The notes beneath the pieces were generated by a model. That model had not been told where the DNA came from. It was given only the letters and a program-made list of their open reading frames with translations, and made no database searches. The position numbers and the translations under genes are program-made. From assembly GCF_001411555.2 (NCBI RefSeq), contig NC_049905.1:13454586-13518585 (forward strand): a stretch of DNA of 64,000 nucleotides, read 5' to 3'. This document shows, piece by piece, positions 32,681-43,385 of this stretch. Each line of letters begins with the position of its first letter. Within the stretch, counting starts at the first letter, position 1. This DNA is from Juglans regia (taxonomy: Eukaryota > Streptophyta > Magnoliopsida > Fagales > Juglandaceae).

Positions 32681-33789
32681 GTGGATCTAAAACTCAAAAT
32701 GATCGTATTAACGACGTGTTTCGCACACAAGTTACTAGGTTCAATAACCTGCAACAAAGCAAGGTGATGGCTCGGGGTTATGAGTAACCTCTGATGCCTA
32801 AGTCAGTGTTCCTTTTCCTTTTGGGAGAATTTAAGTAAAACAAGTGAGCATAAGCTAATTCTAACCTGAGGTTTGGCTTTTATACCGCTAGCCGAAGTGG
32901 TCCCCCTTATCTTGTGTAAAAGGCATATGTCTTTCATACGGGACGTTACTCTGCTGCTTTTAACCGAATGTTGCCCTCTTAGATCACGTCCTTGCGACTG
33001 GTTGGTGGGAGCAAACTCTATTGCGCACTTTTTGTTAGTGATGGGGGTCACGTCGCACGCACTATTGGTGATAGGTTGCTTTACTGCAACCCCTACCTAT
33101 GCGTGTGTTAGCCTTTCGACGGCATGACCCTATCATTACACATATGTGCAGGGCGACGTCAGGAGTGTTGGCGGCCCGTCACCCTGCATTTGACGCTCTG
33201 CTGCCTGGGCTTTAGGCTTCTCCTCCCCCAGTAAGCCTTTTACCCTTTGCGCAGCTAGTGGGCAGTGCACAAAAGGGGGGTCAATCTATGATAACCTTTA
33301 GTGTGGTCTCAACCCAGCTCGAGAGAGAAGCATACATATCCCTCTCAATTGGGCCGAACCTAGTAGGGGATTTCGCATCCTCTCTAGTTACTCCACAAAT
33401 TCTCACCGTACACGTACAATAGGACTTTTGTAATAATTTCATTCTTTGGCAGGTTGTGATGTTTGGTGCAGAAGGCGGCTTGTCACATGTGACCACTCTC
33501 CTTTCAATGTTAGAGATTGCGTCTAAAGGCGTGGTGCCACTTTTGCTTGTGAAGCAAAAGTTGCGGGCCTGTCACCCATCGTTTCACTTCCCCATGACGC
33601 CTACTACTTTCCCCATCTGGGAAACTCTACTATTGCAGTCCTCTACTTAAACTCAAGCCCCATTTCATTTTCCACTTTCCTACTTCACGATTTTCTAGTT
33701 CACTCGCCGCTTCTTTAAGCCCATCATCTGTTTCCTTTCTTGACTTTTTTCCAGTCCTCTTGTTCATCACCAGCCTTCAAACCCTATCA
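32681..33789. mobile_element. Probable LTR and untranslated region of the left Tat-like element
   Basis: A GC-richer block, distinct from the AT-rich DNA to the left and with no recognisable protein. It shares ATGCCTAAGTCAG with the end region of the right Tat-like copy (about 55713). It leads into the plus-strand ORF starting at 33790. I infer that it contains the LTR. Exact borders and orientation are uncertain because the primer-site-like sequence at its left edge fits a minus-strand LTR pointing left. Confidence 0.35.
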
Positions 33790-33995
33790 ATGACGCCCAA
33801 AAATACTTCTCGTTTCACTTCCCAGGGTGCTCGCTCATCCCATTGAAAGGGATCTTCAAGAGTTCTCGGGGGCCAAGATCTCTCTGAGGCTCGCAATGAG
33901 TCCCAACACTTCAATGGCGAAGATGGGTATCTCTGGGCCTCGGCAGTTACTCTAGCGAACTCGAGGTCATTCAGGAATTCCTTTAGAACGCCTGG
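33790..33995 (+). pseudogene. Plus-strand ORF of Tat-like element, N-terminal part (continues at 43386)
   Basis: It starts ATG ACG CCC and contains an early in-frame stop after SQGARSSH. It runs to AVTLANSRSFRNSFRTPG, where the Athila-like element is inserted. On the far side at 43386 the reading continues as DSTNFEAPANRQEAMD. The two parts belong to one ORF interrupted by 9.4 kb. See 43386-45760 for the family call. Confidence 0.6.
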
Positions 33996-34650
33996 TGTTC
34001 GCATAAAAATATATCTACAAGTGCACAGAATCGTGACAAATAGTAAAGTGTTTTAAAGAAAATGGTTATCGAACCCACATGGAATAATTATGTTATTGAG
34101 TACTAAAATTGACTAAATTAATTATTATTTGGAAAACCAAAATTTGAATAATGATTTATCTAAATTAAAATGAAGAAAAGAATATTAAAATTAAGATTTT
34201 AAAAATAATAAGAATATATCTAGAGTGTTTGACATCACCTAGCAAATCTCACACAATTTATTCTTCCTTAATATAGAATCCCAATTATCCCAAGTTGATG
34301 ATAAAAATCCCTTAACTATTCAATATTTTCTCTCGAACAATACCAAAAATATCTCCAACTAATAACTCTATTCTATGTGAATTTAACTAATTGAGACTCA
34401 TTAAGTTTTTTGGATTTTTCTTGAAAATCACACTAGTCGTGTTAAAGCATCTCTGCTTTCGCTCAACTAATGGTGTTTAATCCTAGAGTTTTAATCACAA
34501 ATCATCTATCGGTCTCATTGCAATCCAAAAGATCGAACAATAGTTAGCTAAAAAATTGTAAGCATTGAGAATAAGGAATAAACATTCAATCATGAAAATA
34601 TTTAAAATAAAATAACTTAGAATATAAATTGTGTGTTCAATAACTTGGAA
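33996..34650 (-). repeat. Truncated 3' LTR of the Athila-like element
   Basis: It aligns from its first base with 41682-42335: shared ACTACAAGTGCACAGAATC-type start, ACCCACATGGAATAATTATG, ACTCATTAAGTTTTTTGGAT and GTGTGTTCAAT. Similarity ends near 34650, so about 1 kb of the LTR is missing, just before the hAT remains. Confidence 0.85.
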
Positions 34651-34787
34651 TATAAAATAACTTGAGGCTTTTTTATGAGGTCACCACGACGTTATCTAGA
34701 ACTTTGTACCTTGCATCCCATATTCTGAAAACAAATATGTAGGATAAAAGAAGAATTAAATGACATGGTCGCAGGTGGTCACCTTAG
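34651..34787. other. Junction between truncated LTR and hAT remains
   Basis: About 140 bp not matched to either the right LTR or the hAT transposase. It is probably 5' hAT sequence or rearranged LTR. No inverted-repeat end could be found, so the hAT left border is unknown. Confidence 0.35.
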
Positions 34788-35480
34788 GTTGCGGGGGATG
34801 GCATTAGTTATGAGGACAAAGTATGAAAAGTATTAGGGAGATTTTACTAAGGCTAATATTTTGTTATATGTAGTTATCGTCGTTGACCCGAGGTTTAAGG
34901 TGGATGGCATTGTATTTGGATTGGACCTTGTGTACGAGCAAGCATGGCCGGAGCTTATTGCAGCATGGGTTTGGGAAACCCTTAGTAGATTATTTGATGA
35001 GTTTACCGTCTTGCGGGATGGTAATATTGCGGCATCTACACCTACTCCCTCACAGGTTCCAGAAGTCAAGGTTGGGTCCATTGGGAAAAGACGTAGATTG
35101 GACTGGGGTGAGAGGTTTGAGAAGACCCCCTTCATCCGAAGTTTTGTAGAGGCTCAGTCAGAGATAGACAGATACTTAGCAGCAGAGCTTCTACCATTTT
35201 CACAAGATTTCGATATATTAAGTTGGTAGAAGATGAATGTCATGAAGTATCTCATCCTTGGAGAGATAGTCCGCAGTCTTTTGGTCTTCCCTGTTAGCAC
35301 TGTAGCCTAAGAATAGGCCTTTAGCACCGGAGGGCGTGTATTAGATTCATTTCGGAGTTCATTAGCTCCTACCACTGGGGAGGCTTTGATTTGCACGAAG
35401 AATTGGACCAGAGGGAACTCCAATTCATGTTCCGGATGTTCTTGAGTATGAGGAAGCGGACGTCGAGGAGAATGGTGGTG
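34788..35480 (+). pseudogene. hAT transposase, C-terminal half (RICESLEEPER-like)
   Basis: The plus-strand reading gives MALVMRTKYEKY, a stop, then GDFTKANILLYVVIVVDPRF (the conserved end of the RNase H-like fold). SEIDRYLAAELLPF, FDILSWWKMN-type sequence (TAG at one Trp), then KYLILGEIVRSLLVFPVSTV and AFSTGGRVLDSFRSSLAP follow. The last parts are the hAT C-terminal dimerisation domain. At least three in-frame stops are present. The N-terminal BED finger and catalytic Asp region are missing. Confidence 0.8.
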
Positions 35481-36440
35481 ATAAGCTTGGATCTGGAATG
35501 TATTTTAATTTCATTTTCTAATTTCTTATTAATTTATTTATTTTTATTTAATTGGTATTCTTTAATTTCATTTCAAATTTTATTGTTATAGTGATACATG
35601 AGACGGCGTCTACGGCTACCTCTGATGCAGTATGACTTTGTATTGGACCCACTATTTCCATGGTTTGCACAATTTGTTCCTTATTTATTTTTTACATTTA
35701 TAATTTTATATCATATTTTAGTATCTAATTATTTTGCTTGTATATTTTAGTATCTAATTATTTTAGTATAATTCTAATTTGTTTTATTTTTAACTTATTA
35801 ATATTTCTGGTTTTATAACTTATTAACTTTTATGATCTTAATTTTCAGTCTCATAGTAGTCGACATAACTCACCACTCAGTGAACTCATTGCCATAGTGC
35901 CACCCCAAATTGATCAAATTGAAAAGTTATGATTTTGTTAATTTACAATTAAGTGTAATGTTACTACAATAATTAATAGTACAATTTGTAGTATTTAATA
36001 TTTTTAGAGGAATTTGTAATATTGTAATAGTTTATTAATTCTCTTAATTTGTATAATTGTAAATTGTAATAGTTTAGTGCCTTAGTGATGATTATTACTT
36101 AATTAGCTAATAGTTGAAACTTAGTATATGGTTAATAGTTATATATATATATATATTTATATATATTCCAATTTTTAAATATGTTTATTTTTTTTAGTTA
36201 AATTTTGGGCCCAAAAATAAATTATGGGTCATTTAGGGTCCAGATAACTGAGTAGGGCCGAAGACCCAGTAGGGGGAAAGGGGGCGGAGGCGAACAGATG
36301 GAGGTCGACCCCCGCACCCCAGAAAGCGGACGGGGTACCCCGCCCCCGCCCATACGGGGAAAAATTCCCCACCTCCGCCCATGTGGGGGCAGGGGGTGAG
36401 GAAGGGGTGTTCTCATCTTAGGGGGCGGGTAGCACCCTTA
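35481..36440 (+). mobile_element. 3' part of hAT element with GC-rich subterminal region
   Basis: AT-rich 3' sequence is followed by a striking GC-rich block (about 36235-36430) full of GGGGCGGG, CCCCGCCCCCGCCC and similar words, the subterminal repeats expected of some hAT elements. The right end reads, reversed, TAAGGGTGCTACCCGCCCC, resembling plant hAT termini. Directly beyond it the Athila integrase reading resumes. The matching left end was not found. Confidence 0.55.
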
Positions 36441-37205
36441 CTCAGAACATGCTTATCTTGCCATCTTTTCATTTTATCTTTATAAATTCGAGTATTCTCA
36501 TAAGCATCATTGCGGAACTCATCCATTCGTTGATCTACAGTATTCTCTTCTTGCCAGCCGCTTATAAATCAAAGTTCAGTGTTCTCGTCTCCCAATAGGC
36601 TCTGTGTTCTAGCTCCACGAGTAGATGGCAGGCTTTTCCATAAACAAGCTGATAAGGTAACGTTCGATCGGTGTTTTGAATGTTGTCTGATAGGCCCATA
36701 GCACATCATCTAACCTTCTCGCCCAGTCTGTTTGAGAGACACTCACGGTCTTTTCCAGTATGCGCTTCAGCTCCCGATTAGACACCTCGACCTGGCCCCT
36801 CGTTTGAAGATGGTATGGTGTCACCACATGATGGGTAACTCCATACTTAGTCAGTAGTGCTTCAAATTGGCGATTGCAAAAATATTTCCTGCCATTACTG
36901 ATTATGGCCCTCAGCATGCCAAAGCGGGACAAAATGTTCTTATGCAGGAAATTCACTATGACCCTCACATCACTGGTTGGCAAGGCGACCGCTTCCACTC
37001 ATTTGGAGACATAATCTACAGCAACTAAAATAAATTTGTTAGAATATGAGGATGGAAAAGAACCCATGAAATCTATACCCAACATGAAATAATTCAATCA
37101 CTAAAATATTCTTTAAGGCATCTCATGTTTCTTAGAAATGTTGACAACCTTTTGACAATGATCAAATAAATTAACAAAATTAAAAGAGTCTTTAAAAATA
37201 GTTGG
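36441..37205 (-). pseudogene. Athila-like integrase region
   Basis: The minus strand reads, in pieces: VALPTSDVRVIVNFLHKNIL and SRFGMLRAIISNGRKYFCNR (integrase core; the usual 'ISDGG' is ISNGR), [39 protein letters not shown], then AAGKKRILQINE with stops between. Similarity stops at the hAT border (36440). The first catalytic Asp region lies in poorly conserved sequence near 37000-37200. Non-functional. Confidence 0.75.
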
Positions 37206-38582
37206 TCAATAAAAGCCGCATTGTAAAACTTTCACTGTTATTTTTGCTCTACCAAAGTGGCCGCCTGCTTCCAATGAGTGGCAATGTCTGAGTATGTTCT
37301 TCATCTCTTCCTCAGGCACACATTTCCTGATTATCTGGTCCGTGCAGTGCCAATATAGAAAATGTTCCTCCCAAAAATAATATTTCAAGTTAGAGAATAA
37401 CTTCTTCTTTTGTTGATATGTCATCTCGGCTGGTTGAATTCTGGACACCAAATAATTTACCATGTCGGTATACCATGAAACAACTTGTATAGCCATTAAT
37501 TGCTTGTTTGGGAAGGTCTTATTAATTGAAAAATTCTCTTCGCCAGGGACCTCTTTAAGCTCAAGGCGAAATAAGTGGTCAGCCACTACATTCTCGGTAC
37601 CTTTTTTATCTCTTATTTTCAAATTGAACTCTTGTAGTAGCAAAATCCATCTTAATAATCTTGGTTTGACATCCCTCTTCAACAACAAGTATTTAAGAGC
37701 TGAGTGATCAGTGTAAACGACCACCTTCAAACCTATCAAATAAGAACAAAATCTGTCAAAGGCGAACACAACTGTTAACAATCCTTTTTTAGTAGTAGCA
37801 TAATTAAGTTGAGCTCCTTTTAAGATCCAACTTGCATAATAAATAACATGAAAAATTTTATCTTTTCTCTGCTCCAAAATAGCCCTTATAGCATAATCGC
37901 TAGCATCACACATTAATTCAAAAGGTAAATTCAAATCCAATGACACAATGATAGGTGCTGAAATTAATTTATTTTTCAATGTTTCAAAAGCATGCAAGCA
38001 TTTATCAGAAAATTCAAACCTAGTATCTTTAATCAACAGAGTGCAGAGAGGTTTAGTAATTTGGAAAAAATCCTTTATAAACCGACAATAGAACTCGATG
38101 TGACCCAAGAAGCTCCTCACGCCATTCACATTGGTCGGTGGTGAAAGTTTGTCAATAACTTCTATCTTTGCTTGGTCGACCTGAATTCCCTTGAAGGAAA
38201 TGCGGTGACCGAGCACTCTTCTCTCATTGACCATGAAGTGGCATTTTTTTCAATTTAAAATGAGATTTGTCTCCTTGCATCTCTGCAAAACTAAAGATAA
38301 ATTAGATAAGCAGTTATCAAAAGAGTGACCAAAAATCAAGAAGTCATCCATAAAAACTTCTAAAATTTTTTCCACCATGTCTAAGAAGATGGACATCATT
38401 CATCTTTGAAAAGTGGCTGGCGCATTGCGAAGACCAAAAGGCATGCGCCTATATGCAAAAGTGCCGCAAGGAAAGGTGAAAGCGGTCTTCTCTTGATCCT
38501 CAGGTGCAATGACTATTTGATTGTAACCGAAATATCCATCTAGAAAATAGTAGTAGGTGTGGCCGGTAAGTCTTTCTAGCAT
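37206..38582 (-). pseudogene. Athila-like reverse transcriptase and RNase H
   Basis: The reverse transcriptase part includes YYYFLDGYFGYNQIVIAPED, QEKTAFTFPCGTFAYRRMPF and GLRNAPATFQR (38582-38400). VEKILEVFMDDFLIFG follows, with FMDD replacing the usual YMDD/YVDD at 38354-38343. After a stop come [19 protein letters not shown] and the RNase H segment [31 protein letters not shown] and [11 protein letters not shown]. The longest open piece is 342 codons (38234-37206). At least one stop separates the two parts. Confidence 0.85.
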
Positions 38583-39408
38583 TTGATCAATAAACGGTAA
38601 GGGAAAATGGTCTTTCCGAGTTGCATCATTTAGTCTTCGATAGTCTATGCATACTCGTCATCCCGTGATTGTTCTCGTCGATATGAGTTTATTGTTGTCA
38701 TTCTTGATCACGGTTATCCCTCATTTCTTTGGGACGACTTGCACTGGACTTACCCATGCACTATCTGAGATTGGATAAATAATCCTGGCATCTAAAAGTT
38801 TCAATACTTCTTTATGCACTACTTCTTGCATTGATGGGTTCAGTCTCCTTTGAGGTTGGACGATCGGTTTAAAATTATCCTCTATTAAAATCTTTTGCAT
38901 GCAAATTGAAGGACTAATTCATTTGATGTCTAAGATGGTCCAACCCAATGCCATTTTGTGTTCCCACAAGACACTCAACAACTTCTCTTCCTCTACATCA
39001 CTCGAGGAACTGTTAATAATGACAGAAAAAGTAGAGTCATGGCCTAAGAAAGTATACCTTAAATTTGATGGAAGCGGTTTGAGTTCAAGCTTGGGCATTG
39101 TCGGCTGAGATGAGTTTAGTCCTTTCACTTTTGATTTTATTGAAGGAGAAAGGGAAGGTTTAGCTTCCAAATATCTCTCACACACCTTAACCTTTTCAAC
39201 TTTGGATTCAATAGACGTACAGTGAGTAAGACATACCTCAAGTGGTAGCTTTGGAAATTCAGCTTCATAAGTCTCATCGGCTTTGACCATGTCTCGGTCG
39301 CTTATTTGAAAACAAGAATGTACTTCGGACTGGAATTCCATAGATTTAAACATGTCAAACGTGACTTGCTCCTCGCCGACCCTCAAAATGAATTTCTCTT
39401 GCTGGACA
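38583..39408 (-). pseudogene. Athila-like spacer between protease and reverse transcriptase
   Basis: The 178-codon frame (39455-38919) begins MILGQPFLATGRTSIDVQQE, which is the end of the protease domain. LELKPLPSNLRYTFLG follows, the usual lead-in to Athila reverse transcriptase. The first motifs of the polymerase (38900-38600) are frame-broken. Confidence 0.75.
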
Positions 39409-39897
39409 TCAATTGAGGTTCTCCCCGTCGCCAAGAAGGGTTGGCCCAGTATCAAATGGATCTCCTCGTCCTCTCCATATCGAGTACAACGAAGTCGGCC
39501 GGGAAGATGAACTTATCAACTTTAACAGTACCTCCTCAATGAGTCCTTTCAGGTATTTAATAGATCTGTCCGCCAATTGTAGAGAGATAGTGGTCTGCTT
39601 TACTTCTCTAAGACCTAATTTCCTGAAAACAAAGAGAGGTATTAGAATAATACTTGCCCCTAAGTCGCATATAACTTTATCAAAATAAGAATTTCCTATT
39701 ATGCAAGGGACTGTAAAACTCCTCGGATCTTTCAACTTAGGCGGCAGCTTTTTTTGTAAAATTGCACTGCTCTCCTCAGTCAGCATCACAGTCTCATACT
39801 CCTCCAACTTCCGCTTGTTTGATAATATATCCTTAAAAAATTTTGCATATTTAGGCATTTGCTCTAAAGGTTCAACAAGAGGAATATTAATATGCAA
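39409..39897 (-). pseudogene. Athila-like retropepsin (aspartic protease) region
   Basis: An open frame of 162 codons. It has LPPKLKDPRSFTVPCIIGN, then FDKVICDLGASIILIPLFVF, where DLGAS is the variant active-site triad typical of Athila proteases. After about residue 140 the frame diverges from the continuation MILGQPFLATGR, which is in another frame. Confidence 0.8.
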
Positions 39898-39950
39898 TTG
39901 CTTAAATATACTTAGAAATTTAGAGAATTGATTATCAATCTTATTTTTCT

Positions 39951-41539
39951 TTAATCTTTGCGGAAAAGGGATTGGTGGATAATAAATTGAAGGAGAATAA
40001 GTTTCAGAAGTAAACTCCCTGGATTTTTTGGATTTTGCAGCCCCTTTATTTTCTCTAGTTTTCTCAGCTTGCTGGTTGGTCGACTCCGATCGGTTTCTTT
40101 TACCTCGTACTCGATTTCCTTATTCTTAGACTCCACATTTTTCGTTTCTTCATCTCGCTTGGTATTTACCGACTGTGGCTGGTCATATGTCTGCCCACTT
40201 CTCAACGTTATGGCTTTGACATGTTCCTTAAGATTGGTCACATTGTTGCTCAGTAAAGTCCTTGCTATCCTCTCAGTAAGCCTGTTTGAGAGCTGACCGA
40301 TTTGTGCCTCAAGATTGCGGATTGAAGCCAATGTGTTTTGGTTCACCATATCATTCTTTTGCATGTATTGCATAAACGTATCCTCAAGTGTCGGTTTCTT
40401 CTCTTGTTATGGAAACTGTTGAGGTTATCTAACCGGCACTTGATTATTGCTCCATGAAAAGTTAGGGTGATTTTTTCATTTGAGATTGAACGTGTTTGAA
40501 TAAGGATTATTTTGACGTTGGGAATTGGACACGTAATGGGCTTGTTCATGACTCGGTTGGAAAAAAGGATTCCCCACTTGGCAATCTATACTTGAATAAT
40601 TTCTTGCGCAATAATCACAAACAACATTAGTTTGAATAGCATTAACGTTCATTTTACCTATTTGTTTGGACAGATTTGCCAACTGAGCCACAATTGCGGA
40701 CATAGAGTCATGCTCAACGACGCTGGACGTCTTCTTTGGTATTACTCTCTTTGCGGCCCACTGATAGTTGTTAGACACCAACTCTTCCAGAAGTTCATAT
40801 GCGGCTTCAGGAGTCTTACTCATTAATGGTCCTCTTGCGGCTGCATCAACTATAGATCGATTTGTGGATCCCAAACTATTGTAAAATGTGTTTGTACTTG
40901 GAGCCAGGCTAGGAGGTCATGATGTGAACACTTGCGCAATACATTCTTGTATCTCTCCCATGCCTCATATATGATTCACCCTCAAATTGGGTGAATGTAG
41001 TGATATCATTCCTTAACTTCGCTATCTTGGCCGAAGGGAAATATTTCGCTAACAACTTTTGTGCCAACTGTTCCTAGGTGGTGATGATGCCAGGCGGCAA
41101 AGAATTCAAACAAGCTTTTGCTTTTTTCGTAAGTGAAAAAGGAAAAAGTCTCGATCGAATTGCATCATCTGTCACTCTGTTGTGTTTACAAGTATCATAA
41201 ATTTCTAAGAAATTTACAATATGGACGCTATAAGAAATTTACAATATGGATGCTAGGATCTTCTTGTGACAGCCCCCCAAACTAGACGGTTTGTTGGATC
41301 ATTTGAATGATGAATGGCTTGGTCTCGAAGTTATTGGTTTGTATAGATGGCGGCCTTCTACTGGACGTCGCCCCATTGACCGAGAGCATTGCATAGTCTC
41401 TTAACGCCTTATGCTCCTGGTCAGCCATGTTAACTACTGAGGCGGCGACCTTTTTATTTTTCTCTTTATTGATCTGACGTAAGGTTCTTTCAATTTCAGG
41501 ATCGAAAAGTGTATGCTCTAATTATTTAGATCGGCGCAT
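39951..41539 (-). pseudogene. Athila-like gag
   Basis: It starts at 41539 (MRRSK, then a stop, then LEHTLFDPEIERTLRQIN). The middle part carries several stops. From 40874 the frame is open: SKTPEAAYELLEELVSNNYQ, WAAKRVIPKK, then SMSAIVAQLANLSKQIGKMN and a cysteine-containing CDYCARNYSS segment. The end (40373-39951) includes LASIRNLEAQIGQLSNRLTE and ITLRSGQTYD. These words are characteristic of Athila-type gag proteins. A 25-bp tandem duplication lies near 41208-41257. Confidence 0.8.
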
Positions 41540-41658
41540 GCACTTCTAATTCCTGAAAAGAAAAAAAAAATCAAACTAAGATCTAATTTAAACAAATAAA
41601 ATAAAATCCAAAGTAGTAAAAATCTAGTTAGTATCAATATTAATAACAAATAATTATT

Positions 41659-41676
41659 CCCTGGCAATGGCGCCCA
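41659..41676 (-). other. Primer-binding site, tRNA-Asp type
   Basis: On the minus strand, just inside the 5' LTR, TGGGCGCCATTGCCAGGG resembles the tRNA-Asp-type primer site used by Athila elements (TGGCGCCGTTGCCGGGG, from memory) with a few changes. Confidence 0.75.
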
Positions 41677-41681
41677 AAACT

Positions 41682-43385
41682 TGTTTTCATAAAAATATAA
41701 CTACAAGTGCACAGAATCATAACAAGTAGTTAAGTATTTTAAAGAAAACAATTATTGAACCCACATGGAATAATTATGCTATTGAGTACTGAAATTCACT
41801 AAATTAATTACTATTTGAAAAATTGAAAATTGAATAATGGTTTATCTAAATTAAACTGAAGAAAAGAACATTAAAATTAAGATTTTAAAAATAATAAGAA
41901 TAGATCTAGAGCGTTTGACTTACCTAGCAAATCCCACATAATTTATTCTTTCTTATTATAAAAGCTCAATTATCCCAAGTTGATAATAAAAATCTCTTGA
42001 CTATTCAATATTTTCTCTCGAACAATACCAAAAATATCTCCAACTAATAATTCTATATCTCTATTTGAATTTAATAAATTGGAGACTCATTAAGTTTTTT
42101 GGATTTTTCTTGAAAATCACACTAGTCGCAGTAAAACATTTTTGCTTTTGCTCAACTAATGGTATTTAATCTAGAGTTTTAATAAAAAATCACATCTTCA
42201 TCTCATTGCAATTCAAAAGATCGAACAATAGTTAGCTAGAAAATTGTAAACATTGAGAACAAGAAATAAACACTTAATCATAGAAATATTGAAAATAAAA
42301 TAACCTGCAATATAAACTGTGTGTTCAATGTTAGGCTACATCAAAGCTCTAGAAAATAGAATTACTTCATAATGAAATTAAAAAAAAATAAATAAATAAA
42401 ACTGGTGTTCTACGTTGAAGTCAGTTGATGAAGAATGCGGCTCTCGCCTCTGCCCTCTAGTTCTGCATTATCAAAAGAACACTTAAAGAATAAATTCTGG
42501 AACTCTAAACTCAGACTCAGACTAAAACTAAAACTAAGACTAAGAACCAAGACTCCATATTCATCATCCTACAAGACGAGATTAAATAGATATCAAAACT
42601 CAAATTCGGAAACAAAATATATGCGGCTACAATCTAGCCTAAAAATCTGGAAAATAATTTCTAAAGATAGATGTTAACATAAAAGGAAATTATCCCATGA
42701 ATATCGAAATTATCTAAAATGGAAGATTCAGTGATATGAGGCTTGAATTGCGGAGTTCGGGAGGATTTGGTCGTCAATAGATTGATTGCAGAACTAGGAA
42801 GGGTCCCACTGGGTAGTTGCTGTGTACGCTGAATATAACTAGCGGGGAGGTCACAAATGAACAGGCGTGAATGTCACAAAGACCACACAACCTTCTTCGA
42901 TTGGAAATACTCCTGACTAGGATGAAAGACTCCTCTCACATTTTCTAGTTGTTGCCCACGATGTCGTTTAGGTTGATCTTTTAAGTTGGTCGTTTAGACT
43001 AGTTGCCCAATCTAACCGCCTAGAGTCTTGTCGCCAAATCTTCACGGCTTCTAGTTTCGCCTTTTGGTCGCGAGTTTACTCGCCTACCGAGAGGTAAGTC
43101 TTCTCACCTTTAGACGAGATAAATCTCTTTGCTGCCCACGAGACAAGGCTCCTCTCCCAAATCTCACTAGCTCTCTTTAGATCTTGCTATCTCTCATCGG
43201 TTTGGATCCGTAGTCTCTTCTTTTGTACCAAAATGCTCTCATTTTGTACTAAATCTTCTCATTCCTTCAAGTCCAAGAAAATAAATAAAAATATGTAGAA
43301 AAAAGAATCAATAGTATTGAAGGGGAAATGATACTTTTCATGAATGAAAGAGTGAATAAAAGTCACATAAAAATGACACTTACCA
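41682..43385 (-). repeat. Full-length 5' LTR of the Athila-like element (1704 bp)
   Basis: In element orientation it starts TGGTAAGTGTCATTTTTATG and ends in AACA before the primer site. The first part of its plus-strand sequence (41682-42335) matches the truncated LTR at 33996-34650. The remainder has no second copy in the window. Confidence 0.85.

Larger units (their letters stand above)
33996..43385 (-). mobile_element. Athila-like Ty3/gypsy retrotransposon, degenerate, with nested hAT
   Basis: Order on the minus strand: 5' LTR (41682-43385), primer site (41659-41676), gag, protease, reverse transcriptase, RNase H, integrase, hAT insertion, truncated 3' LTR (33996 to about 34650). The element edges are TG at 33996 and CA at 43385, flanked by CCTGG (33991-33995) and CCTGA (43386-43390), a 5-bp target duplication with one mismatch. 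All coding parts carry stops or frameshifts. The LTRs differ by many substitutions, so the insertion is old. Athila is inferred from the tRNA-Asp-type primer site, the DLGASI protease and gag/integrase wording such as [19 protein letters not shown]. Confidence 0.85.
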
